From: JALZCH01 sp036400075
GTDB taxonomy: Bacteria; Acidobacteriota; Blastocatellia; Pyrinomonadales; Pyrinomonadaceae
Assembly: GCA_036400075.1 (NCBI GenBank)
Contig: DASWLV010000002.1
Span: 1 to 64,000, forward strand
Length of the DNA stretch: 64,000 bases
Direction of reading: 5' to 3'
The translations under genes and the position numbers were made by a program. The notes beneath the pieces were generated by a model. That model was given only the letters and a program-made list of their open reading frames with translations. It did not search any database and was not told where the DNA came from. Every line of letters starts with the position of its first letter. Position 1 is the first letter of the stretch. Positions 42,244-50,438 of this stretch are shown one piece after another.

Positions 42244-44343
42244 ATTTCCGTATTGCTCCAGTTTTCGATAAAGAGTTTTGCGCCCGATTCCGAGCAGGCG
42301 AGCGGCACGCGATTTATCGCCTTTTGTAAAATGCAGCGTGGCTTCGATAGCTTCGCGTTCGATTTCATCAATTGTGGCAGGCATTTCAAACCAGATGCGG
42401 CTTGCGTCGCCGTTTGATTCCTGTCGCCCGTCGGGACTCAGGCTGACGGACTTTCCGCCGATTGCTTCGGGCAAATCTTCCAATTCGATTTGACGCCCGG
42501 AAGCGATAATAATGGCGCGCTCAATCGCGTTTTCAAGCTCGCGGATGTTGCCCGGAAAATCGTAATTGACCATTGCGCGCATTGCTTCGCGCGAAATGCC
42601 GGAGACAAAACGCCCGGTTTTTTGTTTGTAGAGTTCGAGAAAATGCACGACGAGAATGGGAATGTCTTCGCGCCTCTCTCTAAGCGGCGGCAATTTGATT
42701 GGAAAAACCGAGAGACGATAATACAAATCGCGTCTAAACCTGCTTTCTTCAACCGCTTTTTCCAAATCAACATTCGACGCGGCAATAACGCGCACGTCGG
42801 TTTTGACGACTTCGTTTCCGCCGACTCGCGTTAACTCGCCGTCCTGCAAAACTCTTAACAGCCGAACTTGCGCCGATAGACTCATTTCGCCGATTTCGTC
42901 TAAGAAAAGCGTGCCGCCGTCGGCTTCTTCAAAACGCCCTTGACGGCGATTGCGGGCGTCGGTAAACGCGCCTTTTTCATGTCCGAAAAGCTCCGATTCG
43001 AGCAGAGATTCGGGAATCGCGCCGCAGTTTAATTTGATATACGGCATTTTTTCGCGCCCCGAATTGTAGTGAATCAAATTCGCCAGCAGCTCTTTTCCCG
43101 TGCCGGATTCGCCCTGCACGAGAACCGTCGTCTGCGTATCGGCGACGTTGAGAGCGAATTCGATGGCGCGGCGTATTTGCGGCGTATTTCCGATGATTTG
43201 ATTGCCGCGAGCGCGTTCGAGAAGAGCGCTTTTCAGGCGCATTACTTCCGCCGAAAGCTGGTCGCGTTCGAGCGCCGTGCCGATTTGATCCGCAATTCCT
43301 TCGACGAGAGCGATTTCGTTTTCGTCAAATCCCTGTCGCTGTTTGCTCCAGACGAAACCGAGCAGCCCGAAGCTGTGACCGGCTACTTTGACCGGCGCAA
43401 CCAAAGCGGCGCGTCCGCCGAGCTGCGCGTTGAAAATCAGGCGAATCGGCGGCGGCAATTCAGTGTCCAAAAGCTGTAGAGTTTTACCTTGTTCAAGCAA
43501 GTCGGTGAGCGCGGGAAAAGCCGTTAAATCGAGCGATTGCCCGTGAGCCGAAATCATTCCGCGCACATTTTCGGTTTCCGCGTTCGCCGAAGCCTTAAAA
43601 GCCGCCAGACTAATCCGTTTCCCGCCCGCGTCAATCACGCCCAAAGCGCCGTAATCCGCGCCGACCAGCTCAATCGCTTTTTCCAAAACGCGCGATGAAA
43701 CTTCGCCGAAATCCGAATGCGAATTCAAAGTGTTGGCTATTTCGAGCAAAGCGTGAGTTCTCGCGGCTTCCTGTTGTTTATCGGTGAAAAGCCGTGTGTA
43801 TTGATAACCGACCGCCAATTGCTGCGCGATTGACTGCAAAAAATGAACTTCTTCGTCCAGCCAAACGCGCGGCTTTTTGGTGTCGTGCAAACCCAAAAGC
43901 CCGAGAACGCGCTCGTTTAAGATAATCGGCACGACGAGCAGGGAACGGGTTTGCAGCGAAGCGGCGAGCAGCCGCGCCTGCGGATTGATTTCTTTGGCGG
44001 TCGTGTCGTTAATCCGAAGCGGTTTTTTGAGATCGAAATGCCGCGCCAATTGTTCGGCGCCAAGCGGAATCGTCATTCCGACGGTCGAGGGGATTTTGTC
44101 CGAGCGCTGCCATTCGTGGCTGATGCGAAGCTGGCTTTGTTCGGTTAATTGAATTACATCGCAGCGGTCGGCTTTCATCATTCGACCGATTTCCGAAACG
44201 ACGGCGCGCAAAAAGCGGTCGAGATCAATCGTTTCGGGGCGGAAATTTTGCGCGAGACGCTCGATAATCGCTTCGCGCGCCTCCTGCATTTTGTTTTTTC
44301 GCTCATCGGGAAGCGAATAATCGTCAACAATTTCCAACTGCAT
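42211..44343 (-). CDS. sigma-54 dependent transcriptional activator with two GAF domains
   Basis: A 710-residue enhancer-binding protein. Two GAF sensor domains (about 40-180 and 200-360) precede an AAA+ domain with Walker A GESGTGKE (411-418), the sigma-54 contact loop at 458-463, and Walker B GGTLFLDEIGE (476-486). The C-terminal Fis-type HTH follows (about 645-695, DKSRAARLLGIGRKTLYRKLEQYG). The loop reads GAFTDA rather than the usual GAFTGA. It has no receiver domain, so the GAF domains probably sense a small ligand. ATG 44343 is preferred over TTG 44355. The last nine residues derive from a 9-bp repeat array. Confidence 0.93.
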   Translation of the reverse strand: MQLEIVDDYSLPDERKNKMQEAREAIIERLAQNFRPETIDLDRFLRAVVSEIGRMMKADRCDVIQLTEQSQLRISHEWQRSDKIPSTVGMTIPLGAEQLARHFDLKKPLRINDTTAKEINPQARLLAASLQTRSLLVVPIILNERVLGLLGLHDTKKPRVWLDEEVHFLQSIAQQLAVGYQYTRLFTDKQQEAARTHALLEIANTLNSHSDFGEVSSRVLEKAIELVGADYGALGVIDAGGKRISLAAFKASANAETENVRGMISAHGQSLDLTAFPALTDLLEQGKTLQLLDTELPPPIRLIFNAQLGGRAALVAPVKVAGHSFGLLGFVWSKQRQGFDENEIALVEGIADQIGTALERDQLSAEVMRLKSALLERARGNQIIGNTPQIRRAIEFALNVADTQTTVLVQGESGTGKELLANLIHYNSGREKMPYIKLNCGAIPESLLESELFGHEKGAFTDARNRRQGRFEEADGGTLFLDEIGEMSLSAQVRLLRVLQDGELTRVGGNEVVKTDVRVIAASNVDLEKAVEESRFRRDLYYRLSVFPIKLPPLRERREDIPILVVHFLELYKQKTGRFVSGISREAMRAMVNYDFPGNIRELENAIERAIIIASGRQIELEDLPEAIGGKSVSLSPDGRQESNGDASRIWFEMPATIDEIEREAIEATLHFTKGDKSRAARLLGIGRKTLYRKLEQYGNESSESGESRV

Positions 44344-44350
44344 CAACAGG

Positions 44351-44406
44351 CTCAAAGCTCAAAGCTCAAGGTTAAAAAGAAAAACTGTTCACCTTGAACT
44401 TTGAAC
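44351..44406. repeat. heptamer-array palindrome (CTCAAAG/CTTTGAA word)
   Basis: Three words CTCAAAG, CTCAAAG, CTCAAGG (44351-44371) face CCTTGAA, CTTTGAA (44392-44405). The arms 44357-44372 and 44391-44406 match at 14 of 16 positions. It lies in the leader of the sigma-54 activator, eight bases from its ATG. The word is the one used at 17161-17263. Confidence 0.8.
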
Positions 44407-44457
44407 CAAAAGCAGATGATAGCGGACGAAAAGGAGATAAGGCAAAAATGTCAAAAC

Positions 44458-44514
44458 AAAAGCCGCCGCGCTTCTTCATTATTTAAAACGAAGAAAAACA
44501 CGCCGGCGGCTTTT
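44458..44514. terminator. terminator between sigma-54 activator and small membrane protein genes
   Basis: AAAAGCCGCCG (44458-44468) pairs exactly with CGGCGGCTTTT (44504-44514), with an inner CTTCTT/AAGAA stem. T-rich flanks occur on both strands. On the minus strand it ends the small membrane protein gene. Confidence 0.85.
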
Positions 44515-44595
44515 TGGTAATCGCTTCGGACGGTTTCGAGATTTTATCGCACGGTTAGATATAGCAACTAAAACCGTTGGAAAGTGTTTTCTAAA

Positions 44596-44805
44596 TTATT
44601 TGGTAATATGGATTTCTTCTTCTTTATTGACGCGCCCGGCGAGAAACAATCCGCCGAAAACGATGGCAATCAGAATGCAGATTACCGAAATAATCAAATC
44701 CATCATTCGCTGTTCTCTGGTCGGCGTTCCGACGTAACCATACATATAGTAGGCAGCAATGCCCGCCGAAACTAAAGCAAGAATCACATAAATCGCATCT
44801 TTCAT
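44596..44805 (-). CDS. 69-residue two-helix membrane protein
   Basis: A small protein with two hydrophobic helices (AIYVILALVSAGIAAYYMYG and MMDLIISVICILIAIVFGGLFLA) joined by a short polar loop (TPTREQR), and a charged C-terminus (NKEEEIHITK). The ATG at 44805 follows GGAGGTGTCAGAAA, a strong ribosome site, so it is likely real. No family recognised. It lies upstream of the sigma-54 activator but a terminator intervenes. Confidence 0.75.
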   Translation of the reverse strand: MKDAIYVILALVSAGIAAYYMYGYVGTPTREQRMMDLIISVICILIAIVFGGLFLAGRVNKEEEIHITK

Positions 44806-45173
44806 TTTCTGACACCTCCGCTAATGTTTGTAAAATTTATTATTGCTTTCGGTATCTATAACTTCTTACTTTTATAAACTATGATCGCACGGCTGAGTGA
44901 CCTCATTCTAACTCTCTTCCGTTTGAAATTTCAAGGTTTTTTTGTTTTTGAAAGCAACTAAAAAAGGCTCGGCGGATGTCGAGCGCAAACAAATGAACAG
45001 CTAAATTTCAAAAGGGCTGCTAAGAAACCGCTCTTTTGCGGCGTTTTATTTTGACTCTGATTTTTGAATTTCTTCGCGCAGCTTCTGAATTGCAGCGCGA
45101 TATTATTCAACATTTTAATAAAAAAACTCGGCGGCTTGACAGTTTGTAATTAGCTTTTTATGCTTGGCTTACA
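44806..45173. other. 368-bp gene-free divergent region
   Basis: AT-rich upstream region shared by the small membrane protein gene (minus) and the copper cluster (plus). Near 45075-45101 there is a short TCGCGC/GCGCGA stem, and at 45136-45164 the promoter listed separately. No gene or known RNA is evident. Confidence 0.6.
45136..45164 (+). promoter_or_regulatory. sigma-70 promoter of the copper cluster
   Basis: TTGACA (45136-45141), a 17-base spacer, and TATGCT (45159-45164) form a near-consensus promoter. The expected transcript start (about 45171) is only about three bases from the GTG start of the first gene, predicting a leaderless or nearly leaderless mRNA. No obvious MerR-type long-spacer operator is present. 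Confidence 0.75.
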
Positions 45174-45569
45174 GTGATCAAACGCCTCGTCGCATTGTTG
45201 CTCGCTTTAGTTTTTGCCGCCCAGCTTTTGGCGGGAATCTGTATGTGTCTGGATGCGGCGGAAGATAATCACGGCAAAATGTCGTGCTGCAAGTCGGAAA
45301 AATCCGAACGCGCCGCAATTTCAAGTTTAATGGGCTGTTGCCGTGAGGCTTGCGGCGACCCGACTGGCGGTTTGCCCGGTTCGGCAAACGCTTCGTCCGT
45401 TCAGATTTCCGCTCCCGTTCTCGCCGCGGTTGAAAATTTACTGGCGGATTTAAACGCAAAATCCAAATTTAAGCCCGCAACTTCGATTTCCAAACGAGCC
45501 GGAGACAGCCCGCAGCTATTTATTAAACCGCCGAATTTATATCTTCGCGGTCACGCCTTTTTAATTTAA
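45174..45569 (+). CDS. small exported Cys-rich protein at head of copper cluster
   Basis: A 131-residue protein beginning at GTG 45174 with a signal peptide (MIKRLVALLLALVFAAQLLAG). The mature N-terminal part is rich in cysteine: CMC near the cleavage site, SCCKSEK and MGCCREACGDP, seven or more Cys within about 40 residues, plus a His and Met. The rest is low in recognisable features. Such a layout could bind Cu(I) or other soft metals in the periplasm, which fits the following efflux genes, but the family is not one I can name. No Shine-Dalgarno site precedes it; the promoter lies immediately upstream. Confidence 0.65.
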   Translation: MIKRLVALLLALVFAAQLLAGICMCLDAAEDNHGKMSCCKSEKSERAAISSLMGCCREACGDPTGGLPGSANASSVQISAPVLAAVENLLADLNAKSKFKPATSISKRAGDSPQLFIKPPNLYLRGHAFLI

Positions 45570-45589
45570 CTTCAAGAGAGCCTTAGTGT

Positions 45590-45658
45590 GCCTGTTTTCC
45601 GTCTTTTCTTCGGAAACGGCGCGAATTTCATTTGTCGCAGCGTGTCCGAAAACAGGCT
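45590..45658. repeat. inverted repeat between first two copper-cluster genes
   Basis: GCCTGTTTTC (from about 45590) pairs with GAAAACAGGC (to about 45658). An inner CCGT...ACGG pairing is possible. There is no strong T-run. It may shape or partly terminate the transcript between the Cys-rich gene and the FixH-like gene. Confidence 0.55.
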
Positions 45659-45704
45659 GCGGCGTCGTCAATTTTATTTTAATTCAATCAAGAGGAACAA
45701 AATA

Positions 45705-46127
45705 ATGTCAAAGATTTTTCTTGTCATCAGTCTCAGCGTTTTAGCTGTAATCAGCGTCGCTTGCGGCGGAGCTTCTAATGACTCCGCCGGAAAAACTATC
45801 AAAAGCGGCAGCGCCGGAAACAATTTGACCGTTACGCTGTCGAGCGCCGACGGCGTTCTGCGCGACGGCAAAAACGAATTTACGCTGACCTTTGCAGACG
45901 CTTCCGGCAAGCCGGTTGATGTCGGTGCGGTCGCCGTCAATTTCCATATGCCCGCGATGGGGACAATGCCCGTGATGAACGACGCGGCGCAGCTTACAAC
46001 GACCGGAACGCCCGGCGTTTACAAAGGCACGGTCAATTTGCAAATGGCTGGCGAATGGCAAACGCAGATCACTTACGAAGGCGCTGCCGGACGAGGCAAA
46101 GCGAATTTGCCGATTGTCGCCCAATAA
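45705..46127 (+). CDS. FixH/YtkA-like lipoprotein
   Basis: A 140-residue lipoprotein with lipobox ISVAC (C about 20). The remainder is one immunoglobulin-like YtkA/FixH domain. Family marks are DGKNEFTLTFADASGKPV and the Met/His stretch VNFHMPAMGTMPVMNDA, ending GVYKGTVNLQMAGEWQTQITYEG. YtkA-like domains are found beside RND metal pumps and P-type ATPases and may carry copper through the Met-rich loop. AAGAGGAACAAAATA precedes ATG 45705. A longer frame to 45588 would run through an inverted repeat and hide the lipobox, so it was rejected. Confidence 0.85.
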   Translation: MSKIFLVISLSVLAVISVACGGASNDSAGKTIKSGSAGNNLTVTLSSADGVLRDGKNEFTLTFADASGKPVDVGAVAVNFHMPAMGTMPVMNDAAQLTTTGTPGVYKGTVNLQMAGEWQTQITYEGAAGRGKANLPIVAQ

Positions 46128-46157
46128 AAATTGCCTATAAAAAGCAGGAGTCGAAAG

Positions 46158-46517
46158 ATGAATAAATTTTCAAAATTACTTTTCTTCGCGGCGTTTTCGG
46201 TAAGCGCAATCTTTTTAATTTCCTGCGCTTCTGTCAAAACCGATGACGCCGCCCCGACCGAGCCGATTAAAATCACGGTTTCGACGACCTACGAGCCGAA
46301 ATCAATCGCGGGCAAAAAAGGTCAGCCCGTCAAGCTCGCTTTTTATCGCAAGGACGACAAAAATTGCGGCGGCGAAGTTGTGTTTCCGAAGCTCGACATT
46401 AAAAGAGAATTGCCCGTCGGCGAAACCGTCCTGGTTGAATTTACGCCGCAGGAAACCGGCGATCTAGCCTTTACCTGCGGGATGAATATGATGCGCGGGA
46501 AAATTCTCGTGCAGTAA
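46158..46517 (+). CDS. cupredoxin-domain lipoprotein
   Basis: A 119-residue protein with an N-terminal lipoprotein-type signal (SAIFLISC). The remaining 95 residues form a cupredoxin-like beta sandwich with KGQPVKLAFYRKDDKNCGGEVVFPKLDIKRELPVGETVLVEF and a metal-loop end TCGMNMMRGKI. Cys and Met at that loop replace the Cys-x-His-x-Met of classical blue copper proteins, as in the cupredoxin domains attached to copper pumps. It is 28 bp past the FixH-like gene and 29 bp before the DUF305 gene. It probably delivers or buffers copper at the membrane. Confidence 0.85.
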   Translation: MNKFSKLLFFAAFSVSAIFLISCASVKTDDAAPTEPIKITVSTTYEPKSIAGKKGQPVKLAFYRKDDKNCGGEVVFPKLDIKRELPVGETVLVEFTPQETGDLAFTCGMNMMRGKILVQ

Positions 46518-46546
46518 CAGCTTTTCAATTAAGGAGAAATAGAAAA

Positions 46547-47230
46547 ATGAAAAAAAGTGTTTTCTTGATGCTGTTCCTCGTGCTGGCGGTTTTGAGCGCG
46601 GCTTGCAGTCAACAGACAAACAACGGCAACGCAACTGCGAATCACGCCGGAATGAATCACAACTCAACGATGAATCATAATGGAATGCCGATGAATGCTG
46701 CCAACCACAATATGTCGCAAATGCAGCACGGCGAAATGAAAAGTGACGCGGTCGCAGCTTCGCAGCCTTACGATTTGCAGTTTATTGACACGATGATGCA
46801 TCACCACGAAGGCGCGATTCAGATGTCGAAAATGTTTTTAGATAAAACGCAGAACGAGGAATTGAAAAAGTTCGCGCAGCAAATAATTAATGATCAGCAA
46901 AAGGAAATCGCGCAGATGACGCAATGGCGCGAAAAATGGTTTGCGGGAAAACCGCCCGCCAAAAATATGGAAATGCCCGGAATGATGGATTCAATGAAAA
47001 TGATGTCAGGCGATCACATGAAAATGATGGAAACGATGTCGGGCAAAGATTCCGACACACATTTTCTTGACATGATGATTCCGCACCACGAAGGCGCGCT
47101 GGCGATGTCGAAAGACGCTTTGCAAAAAGCCGAACACGCAGAAATCAAAACGCTGGCAAACAACATAATCAAAGCTCAGGAAGCGGAAATCAAAAAAATG
47201 AACGATTGGAAAACCGCTTGGGCGAAATAG
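46547..47230 (+). CDS. DUF305 Met/His-rich copper-binding lipoprotein
   Basis: A 227-residue lipoprotein (lipobox LSAAC, C about 20). A disordered Asn/Met/His segment (about 25-65, with repeated MNHN and MQHG) is followed by two DUF305 halves. Each half has the ferritin-like helical signature: FIDTMMHHHEGAIQMSKMFL (about 78-97) and FLDMMIPHHEGALAMSKDAL (about 175-195), with MMDSMKMMSGDHMKMMETM between them. DUF305 proteins such as cyanobacterial CopM bind copper outside the cytoplasm. AAGGAGAAATAGAAAA is upstream of the ATG. It is part of the plus-strand copper cluster. Confidence 0.92.
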   Translation: MKKSVFLMLFLVLAVLSAACSQQTNNGNATANHAGMNHNSTMNHNGMPMNAANHNMSQMQHGEMKSDAVAASQPYDLQFIDTMMHHHEGAIQMSKMFLDKTQNEELKKFAQQIINDQQKEIAQMTQWREKWFAGKPPAKNMEMPGMMDSMKMMSGDHMKMMETMSGKDSDTHFLDMMIPHHEGALAMSKDALQKAEHAEIKTLANNIIKAQEAEIKKMNDWKTAWAK

Positions 47231-47235
47231 TTTTT

Positions 47236-47299
47236 GTTCGTAGTTCGTTGTTCGTTGCAAATTGATTTTTTCAACGAACAACGAACAACGAACAACGAA
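47236..47299. repeat. heptamer-array palindrome (GTTCGTT/CAACGAA word)
   Basis: GTTCGTA, GTTCGTT, GTTCGTT (47236-47256) face four tandem CAACGAA units (47272-47299). Arms 47236-47257 and 47272-47293 match at 21 of 22 positions, with a 14-base loop. It fills the gap between the DUF305 gene and cusA, ending 11 bases before the cusA ATG. Confidence 0.93.
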
Positions 47300-47310
47300 C
47301 AAATATTTTT

Positions 47311-50300
47311 ATGATTAATTGGCTCATCGAATGGTCTTTAAAAAACCGCGTGATCGTCATTCTGATTTATCTCGGTTTGATGGTCGCGGGCTATTGGGCT
47401 TTGGTGCGGACGCCGATTGATGCGATTCCAGACCTTTCGGACAATCAGATAATCGTTTTTACGGATTGGGCTGGACGCTCGCCGCAGGAAGTCGAAGACC
47501 AGATAACTTATCCGCTCGTGACGAATCTGCAAGGGCTGCCCGGCGTGCGCGTCGTCCGGGCAAGCTCGGCGTTCAGCTTTTCGATGGTCAATGTTATTTT
47601 CGAGGACAATATCGAATTATATTGGGCGCGAACGCGCGTTCTCGAACGCCTGAATCTTGTCACAAAACAATTGCCCGCGGGCGTGACGCCGACACTTGGA
47701 CCCGACGCGACCGGCGTCGGGCAGGTTTTCTGGTACACGCTTGAATCCGATTCGATGGATTTGCGCGATTTGCGGACTCTTCAGGATTGGTTCGTGCGTT
47801 ACCAGCTCAATTCTGTTTCGGGCGTGGCGGAAGTCGCTTCGGTCGGCGGATTTGTCCAGCAATATCAAATTGACGTTGATCCTAACAAACTGCGCGCCTT
47901 TAATCTGCCGCTTTCGACAATTGTCGAAGCCGTCGGGCGTTCGAACAACAACGTCGGCGGAAACGTCGTCGAGCAGGCGGGCGAATGGGCTGTCGTGCGC
48001 GGAATCGGTTTGGTCGAATCAATCGCCGATGTCGAAAATACTGTCATTGGTTCTCAGAACGGGACGCCGATTTATGTCAAAAACATCGCCGAAGTAAAGC
48101 TCGGCAACGCTTTTCGCACCGGCTCTCTGGATAAAAACGGCAAAGAAGCGGTCGGCGGCGTGGTTATTTCGCGCTATGGCACAAGCGCGCTGGAAGTCAT
48201 CGAAAACGTCAAGCGAAAAATTGAAGAAATCAAACCCGGTTTGCCCGAAGGCGTCCAGATTGTTCCATTTTACGACCGCACGCAGTTGATTAACCGCACC
48301 GCCGACACGCTCAAAGACGCCCTTGTTGAAGAATTGATTTTGGTGACGCTGGCGAATCTGCTTTTTCTGGCGCATTTTCGTTCGGTTTTGATTGTCACAA
48401 TTCCGCTTCCGCTCGCCGTGCTGATTTCGTTTTTGTTTATGTATTTCGCCGGAATTACGTCAAACATTATGTCGCTCGCCGGAATTGCGATTGCAATTTC
48501 AGACCTTGTTGACGCCGGTATTGTCGTCACCGAAAACGCTTACCGGGCGATTGAAAGCAAGGGCATTGATACAAAAGACAAAGCGGCTGTCTGGCGTGAA
48601 GTTTTGGAAGCCACAAAAATGGTTGGACGACCGATTTTTTCTTCGATTGCGATTATCATTCTCGCATTTGTTCCGGTTTTCGCCTTGACCGGACAGGAAG
48701 GAAAACTGTTTCACCCGCTCGCTTTTACGAAAACCTTTGCGATGATCGGCGCGGCTTTTATGGCGGTGACGCTCGTTCCGGTTCTTTGCACTTTCTTTTT
48801 AGGCGGAAAATTGCACGACGAAGATTGGAATCCGATTATGCGCTTTTTGCGCCGGATTTATAAACCCGCGCTCGTCTGGGCTTTGCGGCATCGCGCCGCG
48901 ACCGTTTCGCTCGCGCTCGTGCTTTTCCTCGGCGCGGCTTTCGCCGCAACCAAAATCGGCACGGAATTTATGCCGCCTTTGAACGAAGGCGATTTGATGT
49001 ATATGCCGGTCACCGATCCGGCGATTTCGCTCGACGAAGCGACGCGGATTATGCAAAAACAGGACGAGATTATTAAAACTTTCCCCGAAGTCGAATGGGC
49101 TGTCGGCAAAGCCGGACGCGCCGAAACTTCGACCGACCCGTCACCGATTAATATGAATGAGACGGTCATTCATTTAAAACCCGAAGAACAATGGCGCGGA
49201 GGTGTGACGCGCGAAAAATTGGTGGCGGAAATGGACGCGGCTTTGCGAATGCCGGGCGTGACGAACATCTGGACGCAGCCGATTATCAACCGGATTGAAA
49301 TGCTGGCGACGGGAATCCGTTCGCAAGTCGGCATCAAGATTTTCGGCAATGATTTAAAAACGCTGGAAGATTATTCGAGAAAAATCGCCGATGTCGTTCG
49401 CACAATTCCCGGCGCGGCGGATGTTTATCCCGAACAAATCACCGGCGCGCCTTACGTTGACATTGACATCAACCGGCAAGCGGCTGCGCGTTACGGAATA
49501 GACGCCGGAACGATTCAGAATGCGATTGAAATGGGAATCGGCGAAACAAATCTGACCGTGACTATCGAAGGTCGCCGCCGTTTTCCGATTCGTGTCCGGT
49601 ACGCCGAAGAGTTTCGCCGCTCGCCCGCAGCCATCGGACAAATTCCAGTCACGTCGCCAACGGGCGTTCCCGTTCCGCTCGCGCAGATCGCTGCGATTCG
49701 CACGGTCGAAGGTCCGGCTATGATTCAAAGCGAAAACGGTTTGCTGCGCGGCACGGTTCTTTTAAGCGTGCGCGGGCGCGACATCGGCGGTTTTGTCGAA
49801 GAAGCGAACACGGCGATTTTGCAAAAAGTTCAGCTTCCCGCCGGTTATTACATCAACTGGAGCGGACAGTTTGAAAACCAGCAACGTGCGCAGCAGCGAT
49901 TGATGATCGTTGTGCCGATTGTAATTCTGATTATTTTCGCCACGCTGTATATGACGTATCGCTCATTTCTCGAAGCCGCGCACGTTCTGCTCGCAGTGCC
50001 GTTTGCTTTGACGGGCGGCGTTTATCTCATTTGGCTGCTCGAATACAACTTTTCGGTCGCCGTCTGGGTAGGTTTTATAGCCCTTTTCGGCGCGGCGGTG
50101 CAAACCGGAATCGTGATGGTCGTGTATCTCGAAGAAGCCGTCGAGCGCAAGAAAAAAGAGCTTGGGCAATTGAACAAGGAAACTCTTCTCGAAGCCGTGA
50201 CCGAAGGCGCACTGCTTCGCCTGCGCCCGAAAGTGATGACGGTGACGACAATTGTTTTCGGCTTGCTGCCGATTATGTGGAGCACGAGCGCGGGTTCTGA

Positions 50301-50436
50301 AGTGATGAAACCTTTGGCGACGCCGGTCTTTGGCGGAATGATGTCGAGTCTGCTGCACGTTTTAATTGTGACGCCCGTGATTTTTTACTGGCTGCGTTTG
50401 TGGGAACTGAAACGCGAAAGCGGTGAAACGGAGTGA
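47311..50436 (+). CDS. cusA: CusA-type RND copper/silver efflux pump
   Basis: A 1041-residue inner-membrane RND transporter of the heavy-metal (HME) class. It has the twelve-helix layout with two large periplasmic loops. The three methionines used by E. coli CusA for Cu(I)/Ag(I) (M573, M623, M672) are all present with the same spacing, as M565 (DLMYMP), M615 (SPINMNE) and M664 (NRIEMLATG). The proton-relay Asp motif LVDAGIVVTENA (D401) is conserved. That supports monovalent copper or silver over zinc/cobalt/nickel. The next genes overlap or abut and encode its outer-membrane and adaptor partners. No metal regulator is in the cluster. Confidence 0.93.
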   Translation: MINWLIEWSLKNRVIVILIYLGLMVAGYWALVRTPIDAIPDLSDNQIIVFTDWAGRSPQEVEDQITYPLVTNLQGLPGVRVVRASSAFSFSMVNVIFEDNIELYWARTRVLERLNLVTKQLPAGVTPTLGPDATGVGQVFWYTLESDSMDLRDLRTLQDWFVRYQLNSVSGVAEVASVGGFVQQYQIDVDPNKLRAFNLPLSTIVEAVGRSNNNVGGNVVEQAGEWAVVRGIGLVESIADVENTVIGSQNGTPIYVKNIAEVKLGNAFRTGSLDKNGKEAVGGVVISRYGTSALEVIENVKRKIEEIKPGLPEGVQIVPFYDRTQLINRTADTLKDALVEELILVTLANLLFLAHFRSVLIVTIPLPLAVLISFLFMYFAGITSNIMSLAGIAIAISDLVDAGIVVTENAYRAIESKGIDTKDKAAVWREVLEATKMVGRPIFSSIAIIILAFVPVFALTGQEGKLFHPLAFTKTFAMIGAAFMAVTLVPVLCTFFLGGKLHDEDWNPIMRFLRRIYKPALVWALRHRAATVSLALVLFLGAAFAATKIGTEFMPPLNEGDLMYMPVTDPAISLDEATRIMQKQDEIIKTFPEVEWAVGKAGRAETSTDPSPINMNETVIHLKPEEQWRGGVTREKLVAEMDAALRMPGVTNIWTQPIINRIEMLATGIRSQVGIKIFGNDLKTLEDYSRKIADVVRTIPGAADVYPEQITGAPYVDIDINRQAAARYGIDAGTIQNAIEMGIGETNLTVTIEGRRRFPIRVRYAEEFRRSPAAIGQIPVTSPTGVPVPLAQIAAIRTVEGPAMIQSENGLLRGTVLLSVRGRDIGGFVEEANTAILQKVQLPAGYYINWSGQFENQQRAQQRLMIVVPIVILIIFATLYMTYRSFLEAAHVLLAVPFALTGGVYLIWLLEYNFSVAVWVGFIALFGAAVQTGIVMVVYLEEAVERKKKELGQLNKETLLEAVTEGALLRLRPKVMTVTTIVFGLLPIMWSTSAGSEVMKPLATPVFGGMMSSLLHVLIVTPVIFYWLRLWELKRESGETE

Positions 50437-50438
50437 AA

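Noticed and set aside
44806..45173. tRNA or small RNA gene in the divergent gap
   Set aside because: Only short stems are present; no cloverleaf, and no match to 6S, SRP or tmRNA features.
45588..45704. N-terminal extension of the FixH-like lipoprotein
   Set aside because: The extension would include an inverted repeat and bury the signal peptide and lipobox; ATG 45705 with AAGAGGAACAA upstream is better.
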